Positions 37,776 through 48,770 of a stretch of DNA of 64,000 bases are shown in pieces. Under the pieces are notes generated by a model, which searched no databases, had not been told where the DNA came from, and saw only the letters and a program-made list of their open reading frames with translations. Location of the stretch: assembly GCA_017311185.1 (NCBI GenBank), contig JAESUZ010002552.1:1674001-1738000 (forward strand), given 5' to 3'. Made by a program: the position numbers and the translations under genes. Every line of letters begins with the position of its first letter. Position 1 is the first letter of the stretch. Source of the DNA: Proteles cristata cristata. Its lineage: Eukaryota > Chordata > Mammalia > Carnivora > Hyaenidae.

Positions 37776-39314
37776 TCAGCAGAACCGTGGGCTGTGGCTT
37801 TTTGGCAGAGATGAGGACCTCCTATGTGGCAGCTTGGTTCTGGGCTGACCCATTACTCCGAAGACTGAACGAGAGGAGAGAAATTTGACAAGCTCTCAAC
37901 TCTCTTTCAGAGAAACTGGGTCCCATGGCTTGAGTCTGGAGCTTTTTTGGTCCCTTCAAACCACCGTCCAGTACCCCTCACCAACACAGGCTTTGTGGGG
38001 GAAAGGCCATTTCTGTAATAGACCAACAGGGAAGTGAGCAGGCACCAGCCCCCACAACCCTAAGGTGCCCATAGAGGGAAGATGTAACTGGTCTCCAAAT
38101 TCTTGCAATATATCCGAAACTCCTGGAGTCGTGCCTAGGGCAAGTTCCAGATGGCTGCAATCCCAGCCAGCCCACAGCCCATCTAAAAAGGGAAATCCCT
38201 GTGTTTCCTCTCTGTTTTACTACCATCCTCCCGATACTACTTCACTTCTGGTCAAATGTGGGGGGCGGGGTTCCCACACGAAGAAATTCTATAACAGTTC
38301 TCTGTTCACCAGCTGGGTGCCTTTACAGTTTAACTCAATTTCGGCACTACCGACATGAAGAGAGCATCAGATCCCTCAGGCTCAGCCCCACAAGACAGTC
38401 CCCACTTCCGATGCCAGTGTCACATCCACATTGTCACCCGTGCTTCTGACCAACTGGCCAAAACAAAGGTTCCCACCACCCCGCCCCCCGCTTGGGTTCC
38501 ATCATTTGCCAGAGTGGCTCACAGAACTCAGAGAAACATTTCACTCACTGGATTGCCAGTTCATTAGAAAGGGCACAAGTCAGGAACAGCCGGATGGCAG
38601 TATGCACAGAACAAGGCATGAGCGGGGGAGCTCTGTGCACCCCCTCCCCAGGTGCAGCGCCCTACCAGCCCTCCAAGCAGTCAGCCACCCAGAAGCTCCC
38701 TGAACCCCGTCCTTTTGGTTTTTTATGGAGGCACGAGCAATGAAACCATTGGCCATTGGTGATTAATTCAACCTGCAGTGCCTCTCCCCTCCCGGGAGAT
38801 GGAGGGTAGGGGTGGGGTGGGGCTGAAAGCTCTAACCCTCTCTAATCACGCGGTAGGTTCCCCTGGCACCAGTCCCCCATCCTTAGGTACTTTCCAAAAA
38901 TCACTTCCTTAACAAAGTTAGATGTGGTTGAATGGGGCTTGTTATGAATAACGAAAACACCTTTCTCACTCTTATTACTTAGGAAATTCCAAAGATTTTA
39001 GGAGCTCCGTGCTGGGAAAGGGTATAAGTTATTATAAATCTCAAAACCACACCACTCCATTTGTTTCAGGCAGAACTTCATCCTTGGGACACAACCCCCG
39101 GATGGGCCTGCCTGAGGCCTCTGGCCACACCGGCTTCTGGGAGGTTGGACCCATGGGAAGGGAGGGAGACCTTGAGCAATCCTGTGATTGGGGGTGTCCA
39201 GAATTCTATGGCCGCAGCTTCAGGCTTAAAGACAGCTTCTCAGCTCCTACCTCCGCGAGCAGGAGAGTGAGGACAGGAAGGCCCCTGGGCAGGTCTGTGC
39301 CAGGCGGAGGAGGA
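37776..39314. other. Tail-to-tail spacer between CCDC153 and PDZD3
   Basis: No gene seen. The PDZD3 3' UTR must occupy part of the right side, but I find no AATAAA or ATTAAA on the minus strand near the stop. The middle resembles an old LTR, listed separately. Confidence 0.6.
38340..39060. repeat. Possible ancient LTR-type repeat
   Basis: The text resembles mammal-wide LTR sequences I know from other genomes. The features are a block ending in TTGGCCATTGGTGATT, a GGGGCTGAAAGCTCTAACC-like block, a GGGGCTTGTTATGAATAAC-like block and GGAAATTCCAAAGATTTTAG. I cannot name the family with confidence. There is no internal retroviral coding sequence. Confidence 0.4.
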
Positions 39315-39344
39315 CTATAGGATCTCCGAGGGCAGAGCCCAGTC
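39315..39344 (-). CDS. PDZD3: PDZD3 coding exon 11 with stop
   Basis: Encodes DWALPSEIL followed by TAG at 39317-39315, after a CTCAG acceptor. The family C-terminus has the same DWAL motif. Confidence 0.88.
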   Translation of the reverse strand, partial: DWALPSEIL

Positions 39345-39578
39345 CTGAGCAGAGAGAGAAGACAGAAGGCCGTTCAAGGACCAGAAGAGTTCCTTTTCCC
39401 TGCCCCCTACCCGACTGGAATGCCCAGGACCGTGGCGTGTTCTGTGGGTCCTTCGGTCCCCACCTGCCATGGCCTAAAGTCCCAACGTGCCTGCCTCACA
39501 CTGCTTCACCCTGTAACCCTCCTCTCTGGCTCCCTCTATCTTTCTCCGGCTGCTCACAGTCCATCTGTCTCTTCTTAC

Positions 39579-39779
39579 CTCTCCGACCCCTGGGTAATTC
39601 CAGGCTTCGTAGCCCTGGGAGGACCTGGCGGCCAGCTTCAGGCAGAGGGGTGGCTCAGCCTCAAGGAGCTGCTGAAGCTTTTCCACGTCATTCTCTCCAC
39701 CCATGGGATACCCATTCACCTCCAGAACCACATCTCCCATTCGCAGCCCCGCCCGGGCGGCTGAGCCTCCTCGGGTGAC
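39579..39779 (-). CDS. PDZD3: PDZD3 coding exon 10 (PDZ4)
   Basis: 201 nt encoding [20 protein letters not shown] through [11 protein letters not shown] and YPGVGE. It ends on a codon boundary at a GTAAGA donor. Confidence 0.93.
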
Positions 39780-39919
39780 CTGGTGAAGAGGGGGGTTACA
39801 GAACGTGGGACACGGTGGGCAAGTTGCTGGATGCTCTCGGACCTCGGGAGAGAAGCAGATGAAGGCTCATTAGGAGGCAAGTGATTGGAAAGATCCAAGG
39901 TCCATAGGGCATAAGTCAC

Positions 39920-40147
39920 CTGGGAGATGAAGAGACGTGGCTCGCTGGCCACACCGGTAAGTCGGAAGCCATAGCCACCGCCGGATCCAGGGTACAGGAA
40001 GCACTGGCGAGAGCCACATGGGACAAGAGGCGTGGCTGTATCTTCAACGGGTAGGTCCTTGGTTTCAACCAGAGAGGCGGAGCAGTTTTCCTGGGGAGAC
40101 GCAGCAGCCTCTGCGCTCTCCAAGAAGAGAAGTGGGGACAAGCGAAC
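39920..40147 (-). CDS. PDZD3: PDZD3 coding exon 9 (linker and PDZ4 start)
   Basis: 228 nt encoding [20 protein letters not shown], a low-complexity linker, then [17 protein letters not shown], the PDZ4 loop, ending LFISQ. Confidence 0.93.
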
Positions 40148-40244
40148 CTGGAAGGAGGCAGAGAGACCCGACCGGTGGCTTCTCCCCCCACCGGAGCCCT
40201 GCTCATTCCCGCCCCCGCTCCAGCCCCGGCCCCTCAGCTCGCAC

Positions 40245-40441
40245 CATGCTGAAGAAGCGGTCAGCCTCAGGGTCGACAACGGTGAGGGAGACGGAGGAGC
40301 CCTGCTCCCGGATCCTGGACACCGTCTCCTCGTGGCCCAGCCCCTCCACGCTTTCCCCAGCCACAGCCACCAGCCGGTCCCCAGCCTGCATCCCGGCCTT
40401 CTCAGCTGGCAGTCCAGGGTCCACCTCCCACAGGAACTGTC
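40245..40441 (-). CDS. PDZD3: PDZD3 coding exon 8 (PDZ3)
   Basis: 197 nt encoding [20 protein letters not shown] through [10 protein letters not shown]. It ends on a codon boundary at a GTGCGA donor. Confidence 0.93.
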
Positions 40442-40695
40442 CTAGGGCATAAACATCCTCATGGCTCCTCCCCCGCTGACCCCAGTGCCAGCCCAGGCCA
40501 CTGTGGGCACACTGAGGCACTGACGGGGGGTGGGGGCGTGGGCCACACAGTACGAGGAGGCTCAGGGCTGCAGATACCACTTACTGTGCACGGAAAGCCC
40601 TGTGTGAACACCTGCGTGTCCACCCCAAGACACACCTTCCCTACCCGCCCCCGGGTCTACCACTCACCCTACCCACCCCCGGGGCTACCACTCAC

Positions 40696-40900
40696 CTGGT
40701 TGGCCGTCCAGACCTTTCTCTTCCCGAAGCAGGAACCCAAAGCCCTTGGGCCCCTTCTGTAGGTGCAGACGGCGTGGCTTGGCGGGCAGTGCCCAGCCCT
40801 CCGCCAGGGGCGCAGCCAGGGGCACTCCCAGCCGGCGACACTGCTCCTCCACCTCTGGCCCGGCCACCAGCAGGGTCACTTGCTCTCCACTCTGCGAAAG
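40696..40900 (-). CDS. PDZD3: PDZD3 coding exon 7 (PDZ2 end, PDZ3 start)
   Basis: 205 nt. It reads [20 protein letters not shown] through the PDZ3 loop [12 protein letters not shown], and ends GLDGQP before a GTGAGT donor. Confidence 0.94.
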
Positions 40901-41163
40901 CTGTAGGGGACCCAGCAGGGCGTCAGCATCAAGGCATCAACCAGCTACGCAGGGAGGGCAGAGGCAGGCCCTCCTCAAAGCCCCAGGAAGGTGACCCTGA
41001 GGGTGGGGGAGAGAAGAGCCTAGCAGGGACTGGGAAGGGAAGGGTAGCAGAAGGTATGAGGTCAGATTAGAAGAGGAATGCCAGGGGGAGGGACCTGCCG
41101 CCTGAGGCATGGCCCCCGGGGCCCAGATGGGTGAGACCGGGTGGGGGAAACAGGCTGCCATAC

Positions 41164-41300
41164 CTTCCTGCGGAGTTGGTTATAAGTGAGCTTCTCCACG
41201 CTGACCCCGTTCACTTCCAGCAGCCGGGCCCCAGGGGGCACCCCTGCCCGCTCAGCTGCTCCTCCAGTACCCAGCACCAACCAGAAAGGACCCTGATAAC
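41164..41300 (-). CDS. PDZD3: PDZD3 coding exon 6 (PDZ2)
   Basis: 137 nt encoding [20 protein letters not shown] through YNQLRRK. The upstream polypyrimidine tract contains 19 uninterrupted T residues (41310-41328 on the minus strand). Confidence 0.94.
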
Positions 41301-41415
41301 CTGGAAGCCAAAAAAAAAAAAAAAAAAACCAAACCAGCAAGCTTCAGTCTGCCGCCTGCCCAGCTCTGGGCTGAGATCCCCGCTCTTAACCTCCCTCCCT
41401 AGCCTCAGGGCTCAC

Positions 41416-41605
41416 TGTAGGTGACACTGAAGCCAAAACCGCCCTCATCTTTCACTATGTGACACAGTCGGGGCCGGACCCCTGGGCCGAGAGTAGGAGA
41501 GACGTGGGCACTGTTTCCCTGCAGGGCTTGAACCGCGTCATACACGTGCTGCGCCAAAACCGTCAGCAACACCCGCGGACCGCTGGCCCGGATGCGGCGC
41601 ACCAC
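41416..41605 (-). CDS. PDZD3: PDZD3 coding exon 5 (end of PDZ1, start of PDZ2)
   Basis: 190 nt from [20 protein letters not shown] to the GFGFSVTY loop of PDZ2. It ends at a GTGAGC donor inside a serine codon. Confidence 0.94.
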
Positions 41606-41817
41606 CTAAAGAGAGGGCATGCAGGGGGGAGAGGTTGGGGCTGGCCCCTCTTGCCAATGCCCCCTCCCTGGAACCAGCTCTCTAGATGCCTTCACCCAAC
41701 CATCCCGACCTGGGCAGCCCTAAATCCTGGGAGATGGGGGAGGCCGAGGCTTAGGGACTGCCCCCGTATATCCCCTCGAGGTGCTAAGGCCCCAGGGAAG
41801 CGCCAGGCCAACCTCAC

Positions 41818-42029
41818 CGCACCATAGTCTTCACGTTCCACAACGTGGTCGTTCACCCCTAGGATCCGGTCCCCTTCCCGAAGACCCTGGCGCTGGGCAG
41901 AGGTGCCCGGATCCACCCTGCACACCACAGGCACAGCCTTGGCCAGCTCCTGTGTCAGGTGGAAGCCAAAACTCCCGCCCTTCTCTTTGCTCAGCAGACA
42001 GAAGCGAGGCCGCTCCAGGCTCCAGAGAT
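41818..42029 (-). CDS. PDZD3: PDZD3 coding exon 4 (PDZ1)
   Basis: 212 nt. It encodes [20 protein letters not shown] followed by GFHL, the ligand-binding loop of PDZ1, then [20 protein letters not shown]. It ends on a codon boundary before GTGAGG. Confidence 0.94.
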
Positions 42030-42351
42030 CTGGAAGGGGAGGTGGGCAACAGAAAAGGGGGAGAGGGGACGTGGCCCCAACACAAGTCACCTCGTGCCTG
42101 GCAGGCCCTACCCTTGTGATGGGGCGCCGGGCAGCCTCCCAGTTAAGTATTGGGCAGGGGGGCCAAATACCCAAAAGTGGGAAGAGTGGTTTGGACAAAA
42201 GAAAACACCCAACCCCCTCCTTCCTCCGCGCAGTTACTCCCCACTGCTATCAGAGGGAGGCCGGTGGAGTGGTTACCAAGGAGACGGGAGGGGATGAGGA
42301 GCTGTGGTATCGCTGGGGAAAGGGAATGGTTGGCCAGGGCAAGGGGGTTAC

Positions 42352-42425
42352 CGGAGGGGTCGTGGTCTTCAGCCAGAGAGAGGGCAGGATTGTCAATGCC
42401 CTGCTTTGCGTTAAACTCAAACTTC
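42352..42425 (-). CDS. PDZD3: PDZD3 coding exon 3
   Basis: 74 nt after TTGCAG. It encodes KFEFNAKQGIDNPALSLAED and HDPS, and ends at GTAACC. Confidence 0.9.
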
Positions 42426-42567
42426 CTGCAAGGAGGCAAGGGACACAGATAGGAGCAAGCTGACATCCTGGACTCTGGTCCCAATCTGTTTGAGGTGCTA
42501 ATGAAGGCCTTCCCCACCCTGGATCCACTCCACCCCTTGCCCCAATCCTTCCCAGAAGGGCACTTAC

Positions 42568-42598
42568 AGAGTTAAGGAGGCTGAGTCCTGAAGATCTG
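42568..42598 (-). CDS. PDZD3: PDZD3 coding exon 2 (31 nt)
   Basis: Encodes ADLQDSASLTL between a CAGCAG tandem acceptor and a GTAAGT donor. Using the second AG would drop one alanine and start the exon at 42595; both keep the frame. Confidence 0.8.
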
Positions 42599-42986
42599 CT
42601 GTGCAAAGAAGGGATGAGGAGAGGAGGGGCGCATTCCCTCCCCATCGGACTCCTCTTTCACGGTCATTAACTGTCATTAACTGAAAGGACTTGGGGGAAC
42701 CCCCAAACTCAGGACTTGCCCCCTCCATCCTGCTCCAAAAGGACCTTCCCTTCTCCACTCTTCCCTTCGCCTCCCCCCGGGCACAGAAATGTGAGCATAT
42801 CAGGACAGGGCGTGGACCAGGAAGACAGACCCACCCACTCACCTCTTCTCCTCTCATTCCCAGTCTATTTGCCTCAGGGCTCCAAGCCCCAACATCAGGT
42901 ACACCCTGGTCCCAAAGCTTTGGCCTCCCAATCTACCCTCTCTCGCTGCCCTCAAGTCCCCACCAGAGGATTTCTCCGTCTCCTAC

Positions 42987-43002
42987 CTGCAGCTGCTTCC
43001 AT
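42987..43002 (-). CDS. PDZD3: PDZD3 coding exon 1 (16 nt)
   Basis: ATG GAA GCA GCT GCA G, then a GTAGGA donor. It is accepted because it joins in frame to the next exon and gives the MEAAA start I associate with this protein. Its shortness makes it the least certain exon of the gene. Confidence 0.75.
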
Positions 43003-43474
43003 AGTTGGATCAGCGGCCCAGCGCTCCAGGTAGGGACAAGGTCCATCAAAACCAGCTGACCCTCCCACCCAACCTGCCACGGCCCGCCTCCTTAAAGACA
43101 CTGCCTTAGAAGCAGTGGGGTAATGGTTAACGGCAGGACAGTCTTATCCTCTGGGGAAGTATGCCTGTTCCTCCTGCCCCCATTCCTGGGCCCCAGCTCT
43201 CTCTAGAGACCCCGCAGCGGTCCCAGCTTCTGCTCTGGGCAGACGAAGGTGGGTTGCTGATCACTAGGATTCAAAGCCCAGGATACATAACTTTGGAAAG
43301 GCGATAGAAGTCCCATAGCCCAGTGTGACCTCCTCCGACCCCAGGATCTTGTTCCCGGGCCACCCCCTGGCCCTCACTGCCTCTGAACCTAGCGTCCAAG
43401 AACCACCTGCAACAGAAAGTGGTCCCCAAACAGTGCCCTTTCGTGAAAGCACCAGGCAAGAAGGAGGCCATCAT
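43003..43474 (-). promoter_or_regulatory. Probable PDZD3 promoter and 5' UTR
   Basis: The 0.47 kb between the PDZD3 start codon and the end of the NLRX1 transcript has to hold the PDZD3 promoter, unless transcription begins inside NLRX1. It is moderately GC-rich but not a CpG island. No TATA box is evident. Confidence 0.45.
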
Positions 43475-43492
43475 GGGTGGAAGACACAGCTT

Positions 43493-43498
43493 TTTAAT
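43493..43498 (-). terminator. NLRX1 polyadenylation signal ATTAAA
   Basis: ATTAAA on the minus strand 0.54 kb after the stop codon. The 3' UTR (44039 to about 43475) is free of SINEs. Confidence 0.7.
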
Positions 43499-44039
43499 GG
43501 AAGCAAGGCAGTGTGCAGGCCCCTCGGAGCCACCTAGCATAAGTACGACTGTGAGAAAGGGGGCATGAAGGTGAGGAGAAGGCACCAATGAGAGAGGAAA
43601 GGGGCTCCGGGCATCCTCCGTGTCCTCTGACGGGTAGAAACATGCAGAAGGTGGAGGCCCTCCGATGCATCCCTTGGCAACATCTCTGGGGGGGCAGACA
43701 CAAGAAGTGCGCCCCCTGGTGGCACAACTGGAAGCTCCTTGCGTGGACAGAGACGAGGCTGGTGGTGCCACAGGACAACTGGCTGCCAAAATGCCACATC
43801 GGAGTGTTTCTCAGTCTGCTTGGCTGAGTGGAGAGGAGGCACGTTCCATGACTCTGGCAATTTCAGACTCAGGAGCAATGGTTGGATGTGCCCCCAGGAG
43901 AGACTGGCACAGCTGTGCCCAATCCTTCACCTCCAGCCCCACAGGGATCCTCCTGGAAGTAGTAGTGCAAACCAGGAGACCACAGAGGGAAGGGTCTTGG
44001 GGCTGGGGGTCACCCGGCTCGGTGACTGCTGCTCCTGCC

Positions 44040-44361
44040 TCAGCTTCCAGGGCCTCCCAGCTGCTCCAGGAGGGCCCTGACCTCACCCTCCACTCGCAGC
44101 AGCTGGGCCTTGCGCCAGGGGTTAAGGGTGTCCCCTCGGCTGTCTTCCAGATCCCGAAGCAGCAGCTCAAGGTGGCGCCGGACGCGGCCGCGATCCCAGC
44201 TGTTGAGGTTCCGCTGGACTTCACTAAGGATCACCGACCAGTACTCAGACACCGCTGTCCCCTCTGTCAGCGACACCACGACACGGGCACCACCTTTAGC
44301 AGTGCCCTGCACGTCCCGCAGAGCCTGGCGGCCCTCTGAGCTCAGCTCATTGAAGTAGAGG
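44040..44361 (-). CDS. NLRX1: NLRX1 coding exon 9 with stop
   Basis: 322 nt encoding [20 protein letters not shown] through the C-terminal helical cap ([29 protein letters not shown]), ending LEQLGGPGS and TGA at 44042-44040. In human NLRX1 this region forms the RNA-binding C-terminal fragment. Confidence 0.97.
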
Positions 44362-44764
44362 CTGGGAGGAGAGAGAAGAGAAGATGTCATCTGCGGGGCT
44401 CTCAGAAGGAGGGCAGAGGGTGGACGGGACAGAGACTGGGGGATCCTCACGACTCCTCCCCTAGCTGTGGAATGTGATGGGGTGTGTGCCCCGAGCCAGA
44501 GCTGGAGGGGGTGGCCAACAGGAGGCGGGGATGACATCTGAACCGGGGACAGGAGGGATGGGGCCATGAGGACCCTAAGAGAAATGGCGGTAGGGAACCG
44601 GGGTGGGGTAAGGCGCGGTGGGTTCCGAAGCGGGTCTGTGAGGACCAGGGAGAAGGCGGGGGTAGAGCCCAGGCCCTAGCGTAGGAAGAACGCAGTGAAA
44701 ACAGGAGGGAGACTGGGGCTGGGACAGGGTCCGGGGGCGGGGGGACACCGGGGACAAGACTTAC

Positions 44765-45016
44765 TGCAGCAGCTCCAGGGAGGGGTGGTCCCGGGCCGCG
44801 TGGGCCAAGGCCAGGGCCGCTGTGTCGCCAGCACCATTGTAGGCCACGTTCAGCTCCTGCAGCTGTCGGTTACAGTCCAGCTGGGTGGCCAGCAGCTCCA
44901 GGCCCTCGTCCCCAAGGCCCGTGTGCAGCAGGGACAGGTGTGTCAGCGAGGTGTTTCCAGCCAGTCCCTCCAGCAGCAGGGCCACACCGGCCGCCGTCAG
45001 CGGGTTGTTGGACAGC
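44765..45016 (-). CDS. NLRX1: NLRX1 coding exon 8 (LRR)
   Basis: 252 nt, three repeats of 28 residues: [40 protein letters not shown] and [20 protein letters not shown]. It ends at a GTAAGT donor within a histidine codon. Confidence 0.97.
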
Positions 45017-45723
45017 CTACAGCCGCAAGCACCCCAAGGTTATGAGGGCCGGCGGCAGATGCCCTGCACTGGGCGGCGGGTCTTGGACCGAAAGGGGAGT
45101 CTGGACACAAAGGTGTGCAGGCCCAGGAGAAGAGCAGGAAGAAACAGGGGTGTGGAAGAGCGCACAGGAAGGCAGAGCAGGGCAGAGGCTGGCTTCTCCT
45201 TCCTTCTATTCTCTTCTGCTGACTCCCCTCTCTTCACCCTTACCACTTCTCTCCTTCCTTTCTTCACCTCCTCCCCAGACGGCCCTGCCCCTTGCACTCC
45301 CCCTCCTCATTCACCCCTCCCCTTATTCCAACCAGGCTTCTGGGTTCCTAATAAAGCAGTCAGTGCTTTGGAAGCATCTGTTGAGTGCCCATCATTAGGG
45401 TCATCCTCGCAAGGCGACGGGGGAAGTCCTGGGAGAGCATCAGCGACACTGTTGCCGGGCAACTGGCCTGGCTATTATCCCCCCCCCACCCCCACCCAAG
45501 GTGATTTTAGCCACCAGAGAGGCTCTCTTAGCACCCATTCCTGGTGGCAGCTTTCCTCCACCCCGCTGGACCTGGGTGGAGGACGGGGTCTAGGCCCCCA
45601 CCCCCTTCGCCACACCATGGGTGGGCCAGTGCCGGGTATGTTGTGAGGCAGGAAGCTCACCCTTGGCCTCAGCTGCCAGCAGGATGGCCAGAATGTCCCT
45701 TCACCCCCTCCCGAAACACTCAC

Positions 45724-45810
45724 CGCAGGGTGGCGATCTGGCACTGGTCATGCAGCAGCAGTTCTCGGAGGACCCTGCAGGCCTCGGGGCCCAGGCTGTT
45801 GAGTTGCAAG
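45724..45810 (-). CDS. NLRX1: NLRX1 coding exon 7 (LRR)
   Basis: 87 nt encoding [20 protein letters not shown] and DQCQIATL, one leucine-rich repeat, ending in a split arginine codon at GTGAGT. Confidence 0.96.
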
Positions 45811-46078
45811 CTGGGGCGGAAGGTGGCCAGAGGGACGTGAGAAGCAAGGAGTCCGGCACGGAGCCTGCCCACCCACCGCGCCCTTTTCTCACCATCGTGC
45901 CTCTCAGCCCACGCTGCCCTCCCTTCTATTGCTGGTCACCTGCACGCCCCCCAGACTTCTTCATCTCCCCCCTCCCAGTCCTTCCTCACTCCCTTTGGTC
46001 TCCCCAGCACCTTCTCTTCCCACCTCTTCCCCAGCCCTCCCGTGTCTTCTGGCCTGGCGCTCAAAGGCAGGTCCTCAC

Positions 46079-46674
46079 CCCAGCTTCCGGGCACGCAGGA
46101 AGACAGGCCTGAGCGTGTGCAGCCCGGCAGGATCCAGCTGACAGGAGGCCAAGTTCACCTCATCCAGGGCGTGCCTTCCACTGCCCAGCACAGCTGCCAC
46201 CACCGTGCACTTGAGGGGCGTCATGCGCACACCGGCCAGGTTGAGCTGGCGCAGGGAGCCGAGCACCTCGGCAGAGAAGCGCTGATTCTGGAACTCGTAG
46301 TGGAAGAACAGGTGGTCCAGGAGCTCCGACGGGGGCAGCACCTGACGGCCCAGCTTGCCCAGCTTCTTCTTGATGGCCTGGGCGTTCTCCAGGGCATCCA
46401 GGTTCCTGATGGGGCAGCCGAGCTGAGCCAGCACGGCCCGGTTGTGCGCAGACAGGAGCCCGCCCATGAACATGGGGAAGAGCTCGAAGACCTCATCGTC
46501 GGGAGGCTCATCGGGGTGGCGCCGGGGGCCCTCCACGCCCAGGATGCTGGCGCCCATCTGGTCCAGGACGTCATCGTTGTAGTAATCTTCTTCTCGGAAC
46601 ATCTCCAGCACCATGGCCTGGGCGACCGCCTCGCGGCTCTTACCCACCACGCGCCCGAACACCCGTGGGACCAC
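46079..46674 (-). CDS. NLRX1: NLRX1 coding exon 6 (NACHT to LRR)
   Basis: 596 nt encoding residues 558-755, starting [20 protein letters not shown]. It includes the helical linker and the first leucine-rich repeats ([22 protein letters not shown]), ending RARKL at GTGAGG. Confidence 0.97.
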
Positions 46675-46959
46675 CTGGGAGGGGACGCAGGGACAGGGCT
46701 GCAGCCTCCCGCGGGCCCACTCAGCCTTCAAAGCTCATTCGGCCTCACCTTCTCTCGTAACCCCCCAGCACGATTTGTCTGGCCATCCTACTCCCCCACT
46801 GCAGCACCCACCGTGGCTCCCCACTGCCCATGCGGAATGGAAACTTGTCATAGTTTGGCCCCAATTTGACCTTTCCAGAGTCACCTCTCGACACCTGTGT
46901 CACACACTCCTGACATCAGGGGATTCTTTTCCACAGACACCCCATACGTTTGCGAGCCC

Positions 46960-47384
46960 CGTGGTGGGAAGGAATTCTTATCTGTTTTGCATTTTGTTTG
47001 GTGCCAGGCAAGGTGCTATGAAGATATCCTCACCTTCCACATCATCACGGTCACCCCAGCAACAAAGACTGACGTCACTCCTGCTTATTCAAGGCCCTTC
47101 CAGCCTCACTGCTCTCGTCCACAGACCTCTCACACTCACGCACTCTCCTTCTGTCCTTTTGGCTTCTCTCATGATTATTATTTGATACTACCACAGTTCT
47201 ATTCCTTCAAAGCTGTATTCTCTTTCTGGGGTGACTCCCCTCACCAATTCTCCTCCTTGGCTAATCCCCCAGGGTCAGGTTAAATGCCCTTCCTGCAGAG
47301 AGGTTTTTCACATCCCCCCATCAGGTACCCCACTTACACGTTTTCACAGTACCTGGGACTTTGCTTTCTAGGCACTTACCATGA
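46960..47384. mobile_element. L2-like fragment in NLRX1 intron
   Basis: GGGTCAGGTTAAATGCCC and TTCACAGTACCTGGGACTTT text. Confidence 0.5.
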
Positions 47385-47606
47385 TTTTATTTATTTTTTA
47401 TTTATTTTTCATTTTTTCTAATGCTTTATTTATTTTTGAGAGAGAGCACGCAAGTAGGGGAGGGACAGAGAGAGAGGGGAATAGAAGAGCTGAAGCAGGC
47501 TCTGTGCAGAGCGTGGCAAGCTTGATGCGGGGCTCAAACTCACCAACCGTGAGATCATGACCGGAGCTGATGTCGGGCGCTCAACCAACTGACCCACCCA
47601 GGCGTC
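47385..47606 (-). mobile_element. SINE in NLRX1 intron
   Basis: Reverse, diverged, with a T-rich left end. Confidence 0.85.
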
Positions 47607-48239
47607 AAACCAAAATTTTAAATCACACAGTCCCAGGGACACGTTCGTGTTCCCCCCGGAGAACCAGAAAGGGCAGAACCCTGGGGTTTTGTTCATGGTT
47701 TCTTCCTCAGAACCTAACGCATTGCCTGGTACACAGCAGGCACTCAAATGTTTGGTGGGGAAATTAACGTATGGGAGGCTGAGGACATCATCTCCTGTCC
47801 CTGCCTTGGTGCTGAAACAGACAACAGGGCCCATGGCTCTGGCAAGGAGCCACGAGGAAGTTTTGAGGAACCTCCTCTAACGGCTGGTTTAGGGGGTTCT
47901 CTTCCCCTTTCTTTATAGGTGAGTTTCCCACCATGGAGGGTATAGTGTCCTCCCTCAACAGTCACCGGGTGACGACCTCAGAAAATGTCACCTGTGAAGC
48001 TGAATCGATAGGTTCATGAAGAAACAAATAGGACTACTGCGATGCTAACAGTTTGGTGCACCGACAGGCTTCCAGAATCCCGTCAGTAGGTCACAGCCTC
48101 TCACTGTAACCCGGATCAGGCAAACACACCCTCATAGGGCTGGGCTGGCCTGGCCTGAGCAATGGCCATTACCTTCCCATCGGAGGCAACAGTGTGAGAA
48201 GGGGTGGGCTGCCTGAGCCTGGTTTTGTGTCTAACAAAC

Positions 48240-48480
48240 AATTAAATAACACTGGCTGTGTGCCAGGTCCTGAGGATGAATACATTTAATCCTCATATTC
48301 GGCCAAATGATATAGATTCTGTTAGCCGCATTTAACAGGTAAGACTTGGGGGCACAGAGAAGTTAAGGAACTTGTCCAAGATCACACAGCTAGCAAATGG
48401 CAGAGCCTGGATTTAATCCCAGATAGCTGAATTACTACTGAATCCCTGTTTCTAAACTTTATGCTTTGTTCTCTATAAAG
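48240..48480 (-). mobile_element. MIR in NLRX1 intron
   Basis: TGTGTGCCAGGTCCTGAGG, TTTAATCCTCATATTC and CACACAGCTAGCAAATGGC text. Confidence 0.8.
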
Positions 48481-48624
48481 AGGAAAATGTGTTAAAATTC
48501 TGCCAGCACTGACCATCAGGGGTCTACCTCCCGAAGATGGGTTATTGAAGCATTCCTAGAGAGGACCAGGGTTACCTAGCAGGGCACCAAAGCTTAACAG
48601 AAATATCCATCATACAGCGGTAAA

Positions 48625-48770
48625 GTTTGGCAGAGAAAGCACAGGGTTCAGAATCACAAAACCTGGACCCAGATCCCAGCTATTCCACTTACTATTTGAG
48701 TGACCTTGGGCAAGTTACTAGCCTCTGTGGGCCTCAGTTTCCTACGATTTTCTTACGATTCTAAAAATGG
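48625..48770 (+). mobile_element. MIR in NLRX1 intron
   Basis: TTGAGTGACCTTGGGCAAG and GGGCCTCAGTTTCC core. Confidence 0.78.

Larger units (their letters stand above)
39315..43002 (-). other. PDZD3: PDZD3 (NHERF4) gene
   Basis: Eleven coding exons join in frame to about 506 residues. PDZD3 (NHERF4, IKEPP, PDZK2) is a scaffold with four PDZ domains found near the apical membrane of intestinal and renal epithelia. It is reported to bind guanylate cyclase C and several transporters. Carboxylate-binding loops are visible in all four domains: SFGF near residue 63, GFGF near 168, GFGF near 272 and YGFRL near 413. The chosen start (MEAAAADLQDSASL) gives a short N-terminus; longer human isoforms exist and an upstream start cannot be excluded. 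The gene lies 0.47 kb downstream of the NLRX1 poly(A) signal, in the same orientation. Confidence 0.93.

Noticed and set aside
38340..39060. Endogenous retrovirus with coding capacity
   Set aside because: Only LTR-like text is present; no gag, pol or env-like frame is seen in the spacer.
44885..46869. Plus-strand frames of 253 and 275 codons
   Set aside because: Antisense shadows of NLRX1 LRR exons and their introns; the repeated Leu/Gln text mirrors the LRR codons.
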